DNA of 64,000 bases from Natrinema saccharevitans. GTDB taxonomy: Archaea > Halobacteriota > Halobacteria > Halobacteriales > Natrialbaceae. The translations under genes were made by a program, and so were the position numbers. Location: positions 1,674,001-1,738,000 of the forward strand of contig NZ_LWLN01000001.1 of the NCBI RefSeq assembly GCF_001953745.1, given 5' to 3'. Of this stretch, positions 16,105 through 26,026 are shown one piece after another (within the stretch, counting starts at the first letter, position 1; every line of letters starts with the position of its first letter). The notes under the pieces were generated by a model. That model was not told the origin of the DNA and did not search any database. It saw only the letters and a list, made by a program, of their open reading frames with translations.

Positions 16105-16748
16105 TACAGCGGGGCGACGAGGTCTTCGAGGGCCGCCTTCGGGTCGTCGGCCTTTGCGACGCCGCTTGCCAGCAGGACCCCGCCGGCACCGAGATCACCC
16201 GCGGCGACGACGTCGTCGCCCGTACTGATGCCGGCCCCACAGAGGACCGAGACGTCGGGATCGACGTCGGCCGCGGCCGCGACCGCGTTCTCGACGACGT
16301 CCGGATCGGCCTGGCTGACCGGCGTCCCCGTCCCGATGAGTTCGGGGGGTTCGACGGCGACGGCGTCGGGACCGAGCGCCGCCGCGGCACCGATCTGGGC
16401 CGGGTTGTTCGCACAGACGATCGTTTCGAGGTCGGCTCGGTCGGCCGCGCGGACCGCGCCGTCGATGTCGGCCAGTTTCAACCGTTGCTCGGAGTGGTTG
16501 ACCAGGGTCCCGGCCGCCCCCGCGTCGGCGACGTGTTCGGCAAGGGCGTGGCCGGTGTTGCTCCCGTGGTCGATCGGGTCGACGTGCTGGGCCCACGTCT
16601 CGACGCCGGTCTCGGCGACCCGCTCGATGTGGCTCGCCGCCGGCGCGACCGCCAGGCGCGCGTCGGTCGTGTCGTCGACGTCGCGGACGGCCTCGGCGAC
16701 CGCGACCGGATCACACGGATACGTCTTCAGGTTCACGAGGACGAACAT
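16104..16748 (-). CDS. tpiA: triosephosphate isomerase
   Basis: A 214-residue TIM, matching the short archaeal form (~215-225 residues), which interconverts dihydroxyacetone phosphate and glyceraldehyde 3-phosphate in glycolysis and gluconeogenesis. VLVNLKTYP is the archaeal counterpart of the N-K active-site start, [11 protein letters not shown] contains the electrophilic His, and [15 protein letters not shown] carries the catalytic Glu and the start of the flexible loop. [10 protein letters not shown] and [12 protein letters not shown] form the phosphate-binding glycines. Its TAA stop lies at the edge of a large hairpin element. It is followed on the same strand by the hypothetical gene at 15534. 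Confidence 0.95.
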   Translation of the reverse strand: MFVLVNLKTYPCDPVAVAEAVRDVDDTTDARLAVAPAASHIERVAETGVETWAQHVDPIDHGSNTGHALAEHVADAGAAGTLVNHSEQRLKLADIDGAVRAADRADLETIVCANNPAQIGAAAALGPDAVAVEPPELIGTGTPVSQADPDVVENAVAAAADVDPDVSVLCGAGISTGDDVVAAGDLGAGGVLLASGVAKADDPKAALEDLVAPL

Positions 16749-16826
16749 ATCGGCAACCCCACCCGCACGAAAGAAATAGCTTGCGAGTCGGCGGTACGGG
16801 GATCGGGGACGAACCGCTCGACGACG

Positions 16827-17369
16827 TCAGTCCTTTCGTTTGACGACGTCGCCCAGCGTGTAACTGCCGGTCGAGGAGCCGCCGGACCACTCCGAGTCCT
16901 CGCCGGACGCTCCCTCGGCGTTCAGGTCGATCTCGAGGAAGTTCTCGAGTTCGGACTGGACCCGGTCGCTCGGGAGGGTGTCGCCGCGTTCGATCTTGCG
17001 GATCAGGCTCGCCTTCTCGTTGAGTTCGTTTGCGAGTTCGGACTGGCTGAGGCCCCTGCTCTCGCGGGCGTTGCGAACCCGGTCGTCGTAGTCGGTCGCC
17101 AGCTCGTCCATATCGTCGAACATGTCCGACCGGCGCTGGCTCGAGCCGCCGGAACTCGACGAACTCGCGGCACCGGACGACCCGCTACCCCCGCTCGAGG
17201 ACGACGAACTCGAGCCGGTCGAGTACTTCGTCGACGAACTCGAACTCGAGGGCTGTTTGACCTCGGTGCCGAAGTCCGTGCAGTCGGAACACACGTCTAG
17301 CTTCGCGCCCTCGACTTTGATCGTCTTCGGGGACGACGTCTCGGCCCCACACATCTCACACTGAACCAT
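16827..17369 (-). CDS. archaeal multiprotein bridging factor aMBF1
   Basis: A 180-residue aMBF1 homologue. Residues 1-35 form a zinc ribbon (CEMC...CSDC), residues ~90-150 a Cro/C1-type helix-turn-helix (RNARESRGLSQSELANELN, KASLIRKIERGD), and a C-terminal GSYTLGDVVKRKD tail ends it. aMBF1 associates with the 30S subunit or with transcription factors in archaea. The linker between ribbon and HTH is about 40 residues of nearly pure Ser and Gly, long and of low complexity compared with methanogen homologues. Confidence 0.92.
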   Translation of the reverse strand: MVQCEMCGAETSSPKTIKVEGAKLDVCSDCTDFGTEVKQPSSSSSSTKYSTGSSSSSSSGGSGSSGAASSSSSGGSSQRRSDMFDDMDELATDYDDRVRNARESRGLSQSELANELNEKASLIRKIERGDTLPSDRVQSELENFLEIDLNAEGASGEDSEWSGGSSTGSYTLGDVVKRKD

Positions 17370-17453
17370 GTCCGTTCCTATATCGTGATCAGGGATAAAG
17401 CATGCGGCGCGCTCCTGCCCGTCAAAAAGGGCTGGAACGGGCCATAGCGGCGC

Positions 17454-18068
17454 TCACTCGAGGGCCTGCCAGGAGTAGTAGAAGCGCTGGAGCGCGGTCA
17501 GGTGGCCGACGACCGCGAGGAAGACGAGCAGGAGGCCCACGAGCGTGAACCCGCCGGCGATCGGTCCCGTGATCGGATAGGCCAGGAAGCCGACGATCCC
17601 GATGATCGCCAGCCGGTCGGCGCGACCGACGAGTCCGCCGTAGACCCGATCGAGACCGACGGCCTGGGCCTGCGTGCCGAGATACGAGGTCATCACGACC
17701 CCGGTCACGGCGGCGAAGCCGAGCAGGTAGTCCTCGACGCCCGCGGCCAGTCCCGCGATAACGACGATGTCGGCGTAGCGGTCGAGGACGTGATCCAGCA
17801 GGTCGCCGCCGGCCGAGGCGACCTCCTGTTCGCGCGCCAGCGCGCCGTCGACGATGTCGAGCCAGCCGTTCAGGAAGACCAGCGCGGCCGCCACGGCGTA
17901 CCAGACCGGGTCCTCGATCCCACCAAGCGCGAACGCGACCGCGGCGAGGATCGCCATCGCGAAGGCGACGACGCTCACGCCGTTGGGCGTCATCCCGACG
18001 CGGTCAAAGCCCTTGACGAATGGATCGAGAAACCGCGAGACGTACGGCCGGAACTTGTCGAGCGTCAC
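17454..18068 (-). CDS. CDP-alcohol phosphatidyltransferase (archaetidylinositol-phosphate synthase-like)
   Basis: A 204-residue integral membrane enzyme with the family signature D-G-x2-A-R-x8-G-x3-D-x3-D: DGALAREQEVASAG followed by DLLDHVLDRYAD (residues ~70-100). Five or six hydrophobic helices surround it. The enzyme moves a phospho-alcohol from CDP to a head group. In archaea this size and context often mean archaetidylinositol phosphate synthase, but glycerol or serine acceptors are possible. It is the last gene of hisC-kinase-transferase, overlapping the kinase gene by four bases. Confidence 0.85.
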   Translation of the reverse strand: MTLDKFRPYVSRFLDPFVKGFDRVGMTPNGVSVVAFAMAILAAVAFALGGIEDPVWYAVAAALVFLNGWLDIVDGALAREQEVASAGGDLLDHVLDRYADIVVIAGLAAGVEDYLLGFAAVTGVVMTSYLGTQAQAVGLDRVYGGLVGRADRLAIIGIVGFLAYPITGPIAGGFTLVGLLLVFLAVVGHLTALQRFYYSWQALE

Positions 18069-18631
18069 GTCAGGTACCCCACGAAGTCGACCTCGCCGGC
18101 GCTCGGCTCGCGTTCGCCCGCCGCGACCGCCTCGAGGTCGGCCGCGACCGCTTCGGGGTCGCGATCGGTCGTGTCGATCTCGTAGACCGACTCGAGGCCG
18201 TGTTCCTCGACCGCCTCCGAGAGGATCACGTCCAGCGCCTCGCTCTCGGCGTTCTCTTCGGCTTTTTCGGCGGTCTCACCGCGCTCGAGCAGGCGCTCCT
18301 CGAGCGTCTCGGGATGACACCGCAGGACGACCACGCGATCGGCGTCGAAGTGATGCGCGAGGTGGGACTCGACGACGACGTCGTCCCGGCCGGCGAGCCA
18401 CTCGGCGAGCGCCTCGAGGTCGGCGATCTTGCTCTCGCGGTCGGCGTCGACCTCGGTGTAGAGCCCCTCCGCTTCGAGGACGCGGTTGAGGTGGATCACC
18501 TCGAGATCGGGGAGCGACTCGCCGTTTGCCGCCGCGTTCGGGGCGGGCTCCTCGTCGGCCAGCCGCGACTCGAGCAGCTCCGTCGCGGTCGTCTTCCCGG
18601 TGCCGGGCGTGCCGGTGACGCCGACTCTCAC
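18065..18631 (-). CDS. Fap7/AK6-type adenylate kinase-like NTPase
   Basis: A 188-residue P-loop protein starting RVGVTGTPGTGKTTATELL (Walker A). It then has VIHLNRVLEAEGLY and VVVESHLAHHF, typical of the broad-specificity adenylate kinase 6/Fap7 family (COG1936). Eukaryotic Fap7 helps mature the small ribosomal subunit, and archaeal homologues bind the uS11 protein, so a role in ribosome assembly is likely besides nucleotide kinase activity. It overlaps hisC by four bases upstream and the transferase by four bases downstream, a tight operon. Confidence 0.87.
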   Translation of the reverse strand: MRVGVTGTPGTGKTTATELLESRLADEEPAPNAAANGESLPDLEVIHLNRVLEAEGLYTEVDADRESKIADLEALAEWLAGRDDVVVESHLAHHFDADRVVVLRCHPETLEERLLERGETAEKAEENAESEALDVILSEAVEEHGLESVYEIDTTDRDPEAVAADLEAVAAGEREPSAGEVDFVGYLT

Positions 18632-19773
18632 GTGTCGGCCACCTCCGCGTCCGACTCGCCCGTCGGGGACGGCTCGACGTCGAGGTCGGCGAGGACCTCG
18701 TTGAGTGTCTCGACCGCCCGCCCCGTTTCGTCCTCGGTTCCGCAGGTGATGCGGACACAGCCAGGCAGCCCGAAGCTCGAGCAGTCACGGACGATGACGC
18801 CGCGTTCCTGCATCTCGGCGGCGACGGCCGAGGCGTCGCCGACCTCGACGAGGACGAAGTTGCCCTGGCTCTCCCAGACGTGTGTATCGACGTTGTCGCG
18901 CATGTACGCGCGGGATTCGCGGGTGGTCTCGACGGTCCGGACGACGTGTTCCTCGTCGTCGATGGCCGCGAGCCCGGCCCGACAGGCGAGTTCGCTCGCC
19001 GCGAAGGGCGTGTTCACGCGGGCGTAGGCGTCGGCCCACTCGTCGGGCACGACGGCGTAGCCGAGACGAACGCCGGCCAGTCCGTAGGCCTTCGAGAACG
19101 TCCGGAGGACCGCCACGTCGTCGCGGGCCTCGAACTCGTCCCAACCCTCCAGCAGCGCGATGGCGCTTTCGTCGTCGGCGAACTCGCCGTAGGCCTCGTC
19201 GACGGCGATCAGGGTCTCCTCGTCGGTCTCGTCGGCGAGGCGTTCGATCTCCGCGAGAGGCATCGTCGAGCCCGTCGGGTTGTGCGGGCTCGTGACCCAG
19301 ATCACGCGCTCGCCGTCGTAGGCCTCGAGGACGACGTCGGCGTCCTGCGTGAAATCGTCGGCTTTCGAGAGGGCGTACTCGCGGACGCCGCCGTGGTGAA
19401 ATCGGGCGCTCATCCCGTAGTAGGCGAAGCCGGGCGTGGGAACGAGAACGTCGTCGTCCGGTTCCAGCGCCGTCCGGTGGAGATAGTCTATCGCCCCGTC
19501 GCCGCCGTTTGCCAGCCAGACCTGGTCGTCGGTGACGTTCCAGCGGCCGGCGACGGCGGTCGTGAGATCGGCGTGGGCGGCCTTGGGGTAGGAACTCACG
19601 CTCGAGGCCGTCTCCCGGATGGCCACGGCGGCGGCCGGCGAGGGCCCGTGCGGGTTCTCGTTCGAGGCGAGTTTGATGAACTCGGAGGGGTCCCGGTCGA
19701 GTTCGCGGGCGACCTCCTCGATGCCTCGACCCGCCTCGTAAGCGACGTGATCGGACAGGTCGCGCGGTTGCAT
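18628..19773 (-). CDS. hisC: histidinol-phosphate aminotransferase
   Basis: A 381-residue class I/II PLP aminotransferase that makes histidinol phosphate in histidine synthesis. Its signatures are ASNENPHGPSPAA near the N-terminus, VTSPHNPTGS with the PLP-contacting Asn, VDEAYGEF with the Asp, and TFSKAYGLAGVRLGYAV, whose Lys forms the Schiff base. The ATG at 19773 fits the family start better than a TTG four codons upstream. It leads a three-gene operon with four-base overlaps. hisD lies elsewhere in the window (48073), so the his genes are scattered, as is usual in haloarchaea. Confidence 0.93.
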   Translation of the reverse strand: MQPRDLSDHVAYEAGRGIEEVARELDRDPSEFIKLASNENPHGPSPAAAVAIRETASSVSSYPKAAHADLTTAVAGRWNVTDDQVWLANGGDGAIDYLHRTALEPDDDVLVPTPGFAYYGMSARFHHGGVREYALSKADDFTQDADVVLEAYDGERVIWVTSPHNPTGSTMPLAEIERLADETDEETLIAVDEAYGEFADDESAIALLEGWDEFEARDDVAVLRTFSKAYGLAGVRLGYAVVPDEWADAYARVNTPFAASELACRAGLAAIDDEEHVVRTVETTRESRAYMRDNVDTHVWESQGNFVLVEVGDASAVAAEMQERGVIVRDCSSFGLPGCVRITCGTEDETGRAVETLNEVLADLDVEPSPTGESDAEVADT

Positions 19774-19882
19774 ACGCGAATCCAAGTTTCCCGCGGCTCT
19801 TAAGGGTGCTTACATGTGGTCAGTCCGCCCGCGCCGCTGACACGCTATTCGAGCCACCGCATGCTGGCGGCGACGGGAACTC

Positions 19883-20251
19883 CTACCGGAGCTTCCAGAG
19901 CAACGACCGCAGTTTGTATCCGAGCGAACCGTTCCGATAGCCCGTCCAGCCGCTCATCCCGCCCGCGAGCGTCGTCGCGTCGTACCCCTCGTCCGTCAGC
20001 ACGGCGGTTGCGCGCTTGGCGACCACGCCCATCTTGCACACCACGACCACGTCCTCGTCGGCCGGGATCTCCTCGAGTCGACTGCGCAACGCGTCGTCGT
20101 CACCAGAGCGTAGCGCCTCGTAGACGGGAACGTTGTGGCTGTTCGCGATCGCGTTCGACTGAAACGCCGATCGCGGGCGGATGTCCAGTATGAACGGCTC
20201 CGCTCCCGACTCGAGTCGCTCGTCCAGTTCGTCCGGGCGAATGCTGCTCAT
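19883..20251 (-). CDS. rhodanese-like domain protein
   Basis: A 122-residue single-domain rhodanese. FILDIRPRSAFQSNAIAN is the N-terminal CH2A-like motif, VVVVCKMGVVAKRA holds the active-site Cys and its six-residue loop, and LAGGMSGWTGYRNG the C-terminal motif. It probably carries persulfide sulfur for thiolation of tRNA or cofactors; the exact partner is unknown. The gene stands alone between hisC and the DNA ligase gene. Confidence 0.9.
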   Translation of the reverse strand: MSSIRPDELDERLESGAEPFILDIRPRSAFQSNAIANSHNVPVYEALRSGDDDALRSRLEEIPADEDVVVVCKMGVVAKRATAVLTDEGYDATTLAGGMSGWTGYRNGSLGYKLRSLLWKLR

Positions 20252-20314
20252 CGGCCGAATATTGTCTTAAGTACACAAAACCATGGCGCTTCGAGCGACC
20301 CATCGGACCGCGAG

Positions 20315-22066
20315 CTACCGCCCGTGAAGCCGCTCGAGTCGCTCGATCGAGTCGGCGTCGGCGGGATCCTTGTCCGACCGCACGCCCTGGAACCGCGGGA
20401 ACCGCAAGGCGTAGCCCGACGAGTAGGTCGGCGAGGACTGGATCTCCTCGTAGCCGACCTCGAAGACGACTTCGGGCTCGAGGTCGATCTCCTGGCCGTC
20501 CTCGGCGGTGATGTGGGGCTCGAGCAACTCGGTCAGTGCTTCGAGTTTCTCGTCGGTGATCCCGGTTGCCACTTTGCCGACGGTCTCGAGGGCGTCGCCC
20601 GCGCGCACGGAGAGTTCGAAGGTCCCGAGGAAGGTCGCGCGTCGGCCCTCGCCCCACTCGGCACCGGTGACGACGCAGTCGATGGTCTCCACGTCCGGCT
20701 TGCGCTTGCGCCAGTGTTTCCCCCGCCGCCCCGGCGAGTAGGTCGACTCGGGATCTTTGAGCATGATCCCCTCGTGGCCGGCCTCGAGCGCCGCGGCGTC
20801 GATCGACTCGATCTCGTCGGGGTCGTCGGCCAGTCGGAGCAAAGAGAGTCCCTCGATGTCCGCGTCCGCCGTCCCATCGGTAGCGTCGTCGCCGTCGGAA
20901 TCGGCGGCCGAGAGTACCGACCGGAGCCGGTCGTGGCGGGTCGTCAGGGGTTCCGCGAGCAGGTCCTCGCCGCCGGCGTGCAGGCAGTCGAAAAAGACCG
21001 GCCGGACCGAGACGTCCTCGCGAGCCTTCGCGACGTCGTGTTTCCGGCGGAATCGTTTGAGGACCGCCTGGAACGGCAGCGGCGAGCCGTCGTCGTCGAT
21101 CGCGACGACCTCGCCGTCGAGGATGGCGGGCTCCTCGAGCGTCTCGTCGGCGAACTCGACGACCTCGGGGAGCGCGTCGGTGACTTCCTCCATGTTTCTC
21201 GAGAAGACGCGAGTCTCGACGGTCGAGCCGTCGCCGTCGTCCATGCCCGCGGGGTCGTGGTGCAACTGGATTCTGGCACCGTCGTATTTCGACTCCACCG
21301 CGGCCTCGTCCCACACCTCGAGCGCGTCGGTCACCGTTCCGGCCTGTGCGAGCATCGCCTGGACCGGCCGGCCGACCGCGAGGTCCACGGCGTCGAGGCC
21401 CGCGAGGCCCTCGTCGCGGGCGATGCGGGCGACCTGTCCGTAGTCGTTCGACACCTGCAGGGCTCGTTCGACGCGATCCTCGGGGACGTCGAAGGCCGCG
21501 GCGATGGCGTCTCGCACCGTTCCCTCGCCGACGCCGATGCGCATCTCCGAGAGGACCAGCCGGGCGAGATACCGCGCCTCCTCGCTCGAGGCACGGTTGA
21601 ACAGGCCAAAGAGCAGGTCGACCTTCCGGTCGTGACTGCCCGATCCGTCGGCGGCGGCCAGCTCCGCGAGGGTGTCGGCGACTTCGCGGACGGTGAGATC
21701 GTTGCCGTTGCCGCCAGAACCGGCGTCCCCACCGCCCGTGAACGCGCCCAGTCCCTGCTGCCCGCCGAACTCGTAGCTGGCCGCTACGTCGCCGATCTCG
21801 CCCACCTCGGCGAGTCGCTCTTCGACGTCGTCGCCGCTGACGTTTCGCCCCGCCGCGCGGGCGATCGCCTCGTAACACGCGCTCGGGCCGACGTCGAGCG
21901 TCGTCGAGTCCCAGGCGGGGAACACCCGCCCCTGGACGAACCGCGCGACGACGTCGATCTCTCCCTCGGCGTCCGCGAGCAGGTCCCTGACGTGGGCGAC
22001 GATCTCGAGGTCGGCGGGTTCGGCGTCGATCGTCCCGGCGCGGTCGGCGAACGTGGCGAACTCCAT
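20315..22066 (-). CDS. lig: ATP-dependent DNA ligase
   Basis: A 583-residue archaeal replicative DNA ligase. ESKYDGARIQLH around residue 250 contains the nucleotidyl Lys (KxDG motif I). RVFSRNMEEVTDALPE is motif III, ILDGEVVAID motif IIIa/IV, and EGIMLKDPESTYSPGRRGKHW motifs IV-V around the adenylation pocket. The N-terminal ~240 residues form the DNA-binding domain and the C-terminal part the OB fold. The length agrees with archaeal family members. The ATG at 22066 starts at the EFATFADRAGTID domain. It seals nicks in replication and repair. Confidence 0.95.
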   Translation of the reverse strand: MEFATFADRAGTIDAEPADLEIVAHVRDLLADAEGEIDVVARFVQGRVFPAWDSTTLDVGPSACYEAIARAAGRNVSGDDVEERLAEVGEIGDVAASYEFGGQQGLGAFTGGGDAGSGGNGNDLTVREVADTLAELAAADGSGSHDRKVDLLFGLFNRASSEEARYLARLVLSEMRIGVGEGTVRDAIAAAFDVPEDRVERALQVSNDYGQVARIARDEGLAGLDAVDLAVGRPVQAMLAQAGTVTDALEVWDEAAVESKYDGARIQLHHDPAGMDDGDGSTVETRVFSRNMEEVTDALPEVVEFADETLEEPAILDGEVVAIDDDGSPLPFQAVLKRFRRKHDVAKAREDVSVRPVFFDCLHAGGEDLLAEPLTTRHDRLRSVLSAADSDGDDATDGTADADIEGLSLLRLADDPDEIESIDAAALEAGHEGIMLKDPESTYSPGRRGKHWRKRKPDVETIDCVVTGAEWGEGRRATFLGTFELSVRAGDALETVGKVATGITDEKLEALTELLEPHITAEDGQEIDLEPEVVFEVGYEEIQSSPTYSSGYALRFPRFQGVRSDKDPADADSIERLERLHGR

Positions 22067-22181
22067 CGGCGGTGTGTATCGCCGGGGGGAGTAAAACGGT
22101 TCTGAGACCGGACGGTTCGGGCGGGATCCGCGATGGAGCCGATGACCGCCTTTCAAGTCGATCGGGTACGCACTCGGTGGT

Positions 22182-23735
22182 ATGTCCGAGGAGGAACTCG
22201 CCGCGCGGGTCGCGGACGTCCTGTCGGTCGACGCCGACGACTTCCGCCGACTGGCAGAGGCGGACGCCGAGGTGATCAAAGAGGGCGTCGAGGAGGGGGT
22301 CTTCGACAACCCGCAGGCGATCGTCGGCCTCGAGTACGAGTTTTACGCGGTCAAGGCCGACGACTGTGCGTTGCGGCGGGTTCCGCGTCGCTTGCTCGAG
22401 TTGATCGGCTTCGAGAAGGAGTTGGGGCTGCACAACGCCGAGATGACGACGAGCCCGCAGCCGCTGAACGCCGACGGGCTGACGGCTCAGGAGGCGGAGG
22501 TCAAGGCCCGCCTGCGGACGGCGCTGGACGTGACCCAGTCCGAGCGGATGCGACTCGTCAGCGACGCGCTCTGGACGCTCCCACCGGAGGGCGAGGACGC
22601 GGCGACCTACCTCACCGACAGCGTCGAGCGAACGACGACGGACGACGGCGGAACCGAACGCGCGGTGCGGGTCGCGACGAACATGAGCGACTCCGCCCGG
22701 TATCACGCGATGGCCAACACCGAACGGGCCGAGGCCGCGGGGATGCGCATCGAAGCTCCCCACGTCTCCCTGCAGACCGATACCGTCATGCCCGAGAGCC
22801 TGATCACGTCGATCCAGCCCCACTATCAGGTGTCTCACGCCCCCGACCTACCCGAGTACTTCAACTACGCGTTGCGAATTGCGGGCCCGCTGCTCGCGCT
22901 GGGGGTCAATTCGCCGTTTTTCCCCGCCGACCTCTACGACGAGGACGCGAGTCCCGAGGCGATCCTCCGGGACGGCTGGATGGAACACCGCATCAGCGTC
23001 TTCGAGACCGTCCTCAACGACCCGACGACGGGGGAGGGAAAGGTCCGGTTCCCGCGCGATCTCGCGTCCGTCGACGAGGCGATCGACCGGATCGCCGCCG
23101 ACGACACCATGGTCCCGATGCCGGTCGAGCCAGGCGAACGCTTCGACGATCAGTTCCCCCACTTCAGCCGCAAACACGGCACCTACTGGCGGTGGGTCCG
23201 GCCGGTCTTCGGCGGTCCGACGCGGTCGGCGGCCAACGCACGCATCGAGTTCCGCCCCATTCCCGCCCAGCCGACGGTCCGCGATTCGGTCGCGTTCCTC
23301 GCGGCCTTCGCCGGCCTGATGGAAAGTCTCACCCGGCTCGAGCATCCCGTGGTCGAACTCGACTGGCAGCTCGCCCGGGAGAACTTCTACGCTGCGATGG
23401 TCGACGGGATCGAAGCCGACCTGACCTGGATCACCAACGACGGCAAGGAGACGACCGACCGCCTCGCACTCTACGAGGACCTGCTGGCTCACGCCGAGGA
23501 CGGCCTAACCAACCGCGGGCTGAGCGAGGAAGACGCCGCCAAGTACCTCTACCCGCTCCGCCGGCGCGTCCGGCAGGGCGTGACGCCGGCCAGCTGGAAG
23601 CGCGAACGGGTCGAAACCGCGCTCGCGGACGGGGCCGACCTCGAGGGGGCGATCGAGGCGATGCAGCGGGCGTACGTCGCCCGCCAGTCCGAGACGCTGC
23701 TCGAGGGAAGCTTCGCGAACTGGATCGGCGAATAA
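22182..23735 (+). CDS. glutamate-cysteine ligase-like protein (GCS2/carboxylate-amine ligase superfamily)
   Basis: A 517-residue protein with a glutamine-synthetase-like fold judged from VGLEYEFYAVKADD (metal and Glu-binding strand, residues ~48-61), LGLHNAEMTTSPQP, NMSDSARYHAM and ANARIEFRPIPAQPT (nucleotide-binding acidic strand). These fit the superfamily of glutamate-cysteine ligases. Haloarchaea use gamma-glutamylcysteine as a thiol, made by GshA. This protein is longer than the GshA I know (about 360 residues), so it may be a paralogue joining another carboxylate and amine. It is a single gene divergent from the ligase gene. Confidence 0.65.
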   Translation: MSEEELAARVADVLSVDADDFRRLAEADAEVIKEGVEEGVFDNPQAIVGLEYEFYAVKADDCALRRVPRRLLELIGFEKELGLHNAEMTTSPQPLNADGLTAQEAEVKARLRTALDVTQSERMRLVSDALWTLPPEGEDAATYLTDSVERTTTDDGGTERAVRVATNMSDSARYHAMANTERAEAAGMRIEAPHVSLQTDTVMPESLITSIQPHYQVSHAPDLPEYFNYALRIAGPLLALGVNSPFFPADLYDEDASPEAILRDGWMEHRISVFETVLNDPTTGEGKVRFPRDLASVDEAIDRIAADDTMVPMPVEPGERFDDQFPHFSRKHGTYWRWVRPVFGGPTRSAANARIEFRPIPAQPTVRDSVAFLAAFAGLMESLTRLEHPVVELDWQLARENFYAAMVDGIEADLTWITNDGKETTDRLALYEDLLAHAEDGLTNRGLSEEDAAKYLYPLRRRVRQGVTPASWKRERVETALADGADLEGAIEAMQRAYVARQSETLLEGSFANWIGE

Positions 23736-23915
23736 CGGGTCGATCGAGAACGCCGGTGCCGAGCCGGCTCGGCGACATCGGCGGGGACGTCGTCGAGTGA
23801 CCGCCGGCGCTCGCGACCGGCCGGTCCGCGTCGAGCCGGCTGCACACGCGCTGTGTCACCGACCGCCCCGTATCGGCCGAAAGCCATTAAGTACCCTCGC
23901 TCGAGAGTTGCGGGT

Positions 23916-24908
23916 ATGGTAACCTTCCTCTCCGGGGGCACCGGCACGCCGAAGCTGTTAGACGGCGCTGCCGCCGCGTTCTCGCCGGAGGAGACCACGG
24001 TCGTCGCCAACACGGGCGACGACATCGAACTCGGCGGGCTCTTCGTCTCGCCGGACGTCGATACGCTGCTGTTTCAGGGCGGTGGAATCCTCGACCGGGA
24101 GACGTGGTGGGGAATCGAGGGCGATACGCATCGAACGAACTCGGCGCTGAAAGACATCGCGTCGGCCGCGGACCTCCCCGACGGGCCGCAGTACCTCCCC
24201 GAGGAGCGACAGACCGCCGGCCGCGATCTCGCGAACTGGCGGCGCTTTTCGGGGGTCGCCGAGTTCATGACGATCGGCGACCGCGACCGGGCCGTCCACA
24301 TCACGCGGACCAGCCTCCTCGACGAGGGGTACACGCTGAGCGAGGCGACCCGGCAACTCGCCGACGGGTTCGGGCTCGCGATCGACCTGTTCCCGATGAG
24401 CGACGACCCCGTCGCCAGCCTCGTCCACACGGACGAGGGGCTGATGCACTTCCAGGAGTACTGGGTCGCCCGCCGTGGCGAGCCGACCGTCGAAACCGTC
24501 GAGTTCCGGGGCTCCTCGCAGGCCGAGCCCGCGCCGGGCGTCCTCGAGGCGCTTTCCGACACCGTCGTCATCGGCCCCTCGAACCCGGTCACCAGCATCG
24601 GTCCGATGCTCGCGCTGCCGGGGGTCGCGAAGGCGCTCGCCGAGACGACGGTCGTCGCCGTCTCCCCGTTCCTCGGGGACGACGCCTTCTCCGGCCCCGC
24701 CGGCGCTCTCATGGCGGCCGTCGACGCGGAGCCAAGCACCGCGGGGCTGGCGACGGCCTATCCGTTCGCCGACGCCTTCGTGATCGACGAGAACGACGAC
24801 GCCGCGTTCGAAACCCCGACGGTCAGGACCGACATCGGGATCGACTCCCGCGAGGACGCCGCCCGCGTGATCCGCGCGATCGAGGCGGCGATCGAGCGCG
24901 TGGCATGA
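23916..24908 (+). CDS. cofD: 2-phospho-L-lactate transferase (coenzyme F420 synthesis)
   Basis: A 330-residue Cof[18 protein letters not shown] at the N-terminus is the nucleotide/phosphate-binding glycine loop, [19 protein letters not shown] the conserved Asp cluster, and [16 protein letters not shown] the region that contacts deazaflavin Fo. It transfers 2-phospho-L-lactate from LPPG to Fo, giving F420-0. The ATG at 23916 matches the motif start. It overlaps the dus-like gene downstream by four bases (ATGA), a pairing that I recall in other haloarchaea. Confidence 0.95.
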   Translation: MVTFLSGGTGTPKLLDGAAAAFSPEETTVVANTGDDIELGGLFVSPDVDTLLFQGGGILDRETWWGIEGDTHRTNSALKDIASAADLPDGPQYLPEERQTAGRDLANWRRFSGVAEFMTIGDRDRAVHITRTSLLDEGYTLSEATRQLADGFGLAIDLFPMSDDPVASLVHTDEGLMHFQEYWVARRGEPTVETVEFRGSSQAEPAPGVLEALSDTVVIGPSNPVTSIGPMLALPGVAKALAETTVVAVSPFLGDDAFSGPAGALMAAVDAEPSTAGLATAYPFADAFVIDENDDAAFETPTVRTDIGIDSREDAARVIRAIEAAIERVA

Positions 24909-25666
24909 GCCGCGTCTCCGTTGCCCCGCCGCTCGCGCTGGCCAGCCTCAGCGGCGAGGCCGACGCCGACTGGGCGCGGGACGGGGCCGAGTACGCGGGG
25001 GCCGCGTTCCTCGGCGGGATCGCCCTCGACGACGACTCGCGTGCGGCCGCGCGCGAACTCGTCGCCCGCGATCGGACCGAGTTCCTCCCCGACGACCCGA
25101 TCGCCTTCCTCGAGGACGAACTCGACGCGCTCGCGGACGTCCCGATCCAGCCGGCGTTCAACGTCCGCAGTACCACGATCGAGCCGGTCGTCGAGGCAGC
25201 CCGGAGCTGCCGCGATCGGAACGCCTACCTCGAGATCAACGCCCACTGCCGACAGGACGAACTCTGTGCCGTCGGCTGCGGCGAAACGCTGCTGCGAGAC
25301 GGCGAGCGACTCGCGACCTACGTCGATCGAGCGGCCGCCACCGGCGCGACCGTCGGCGTGAAGGTCCGCGCGGAAGTCCCCGGCGTCGACCTGCCCGTCC
25401 TCGCCGCCCGACTCGAGCGCGCGGGCGCAGCGTTCGTCCACGTCGACGCGATGGACAGCGAGTCCGTCGTCGCCGACGTGGTCGACGCGACCGACCTGTT
25501 CGTCATCGCCAACAACGGCGTCCGCGACGACGAGACCGTCCGCGAGTACGTCGACTACGGCGCGGACGCGGTCAGCGTCGGCCGCCCCAGCGACACCCCC
25601 GCCGTCCTCGAGCGGGTGCGCGAGGCGGTGGACCGGCGGCTGGGGCTCGAGGCGAGGCGACGATAG
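24905..25666 (+). CDS. tRNA-dihydrouridine synthase-like TIM-barrel protein
   Basis: A 253-residue flavin-type TIM barrel of the Dus family (COG0042). [23 protein letters not shown] resembles the catalytic Cys region of archaeal Dus-like proteins, [13 protein letters not shown] the Lys strand, and [29 protein letters not shown] the FMN phosphate loop. It would reduce uridines in tRNA D-loops with NAD(P)H. It is translationally coupled to cofD, so an F420-linked role is also conceivable. It is shorter than bacterial Dus (~320) because the helical C-terminal domain is missing. Confidence 0.72.
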   Translation: MSRVSVAPPLALASLSGEADADWARDGAEYAGAAFLGGIALDDDSRAAARELVARDRTEFLPDDPIAFLEDELDALADVPIQPAFNVRSTTIEPVVEAARSCRDRNAYLEINAHCRQDELCAVGCGETLLRDGERLATYVDRAAATGATVGVKVRAEVPGVDLPVLAARLERAGAAFVHVDAMDSESVVADVVDATDLFVIANNGVRDDETVREYVDYGADAVSVGRPSDTPAVLERVREAVDRRLGLEARRR

Positions 25667-26026
25667 CCGTCATTATCCGGAGCGGTGTCGCGAATCGAGA
25701 CATCAGGGTGCAAGTAGCGAGCAGCTTGGGACGGGTGCGTACGCGGTGGCGCGCTGTCGGCGAGGCGCGACCGACGGGAGCGTCGAAAGCGAACGGTGAG
25801 CGAAGCGAGCCGTGAGCAGGCCGTCCGAACGCTATGTGAGGGCGGTCGTCGACATCGTGCGAGGAATGAGCACGGCAGTGAGCGAATCGGCTGGGGTGGT
25901 CTTCCGTGTTGCCACGATAGCAGGACGCTTGCGGTATTCGAGTGACTCTCGGGACGGACTCTGGGATAGGTTTCAGCCGAACGGCCCAAAAATACTACCT
26001 CGAAACTAGTCGATGATTCTAACCGA
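25667..26026. other. intergenic region, 360 bases, no gene seen
   Basis: No frame shows the family signatures or codon pattern of a real gene. The stretch from about 25780 to 25830 has several GCGAGC/GCTCGC-type repeats, and the last ~100 bases become A/T richer. The two flanking genes are convergent (dus on plus, cupin on minus), so a terminator may be present, but I see no clear hairpin. Confidence 0.5.

Noticed and set aside
20100..22838. A 912-residue minus-strand frame over the rhodanese, ligase and GCS-like genes
   Set aside because: It runs through three real genes in other frames and its product is mostly Arg/Gly/Asp low complexity.
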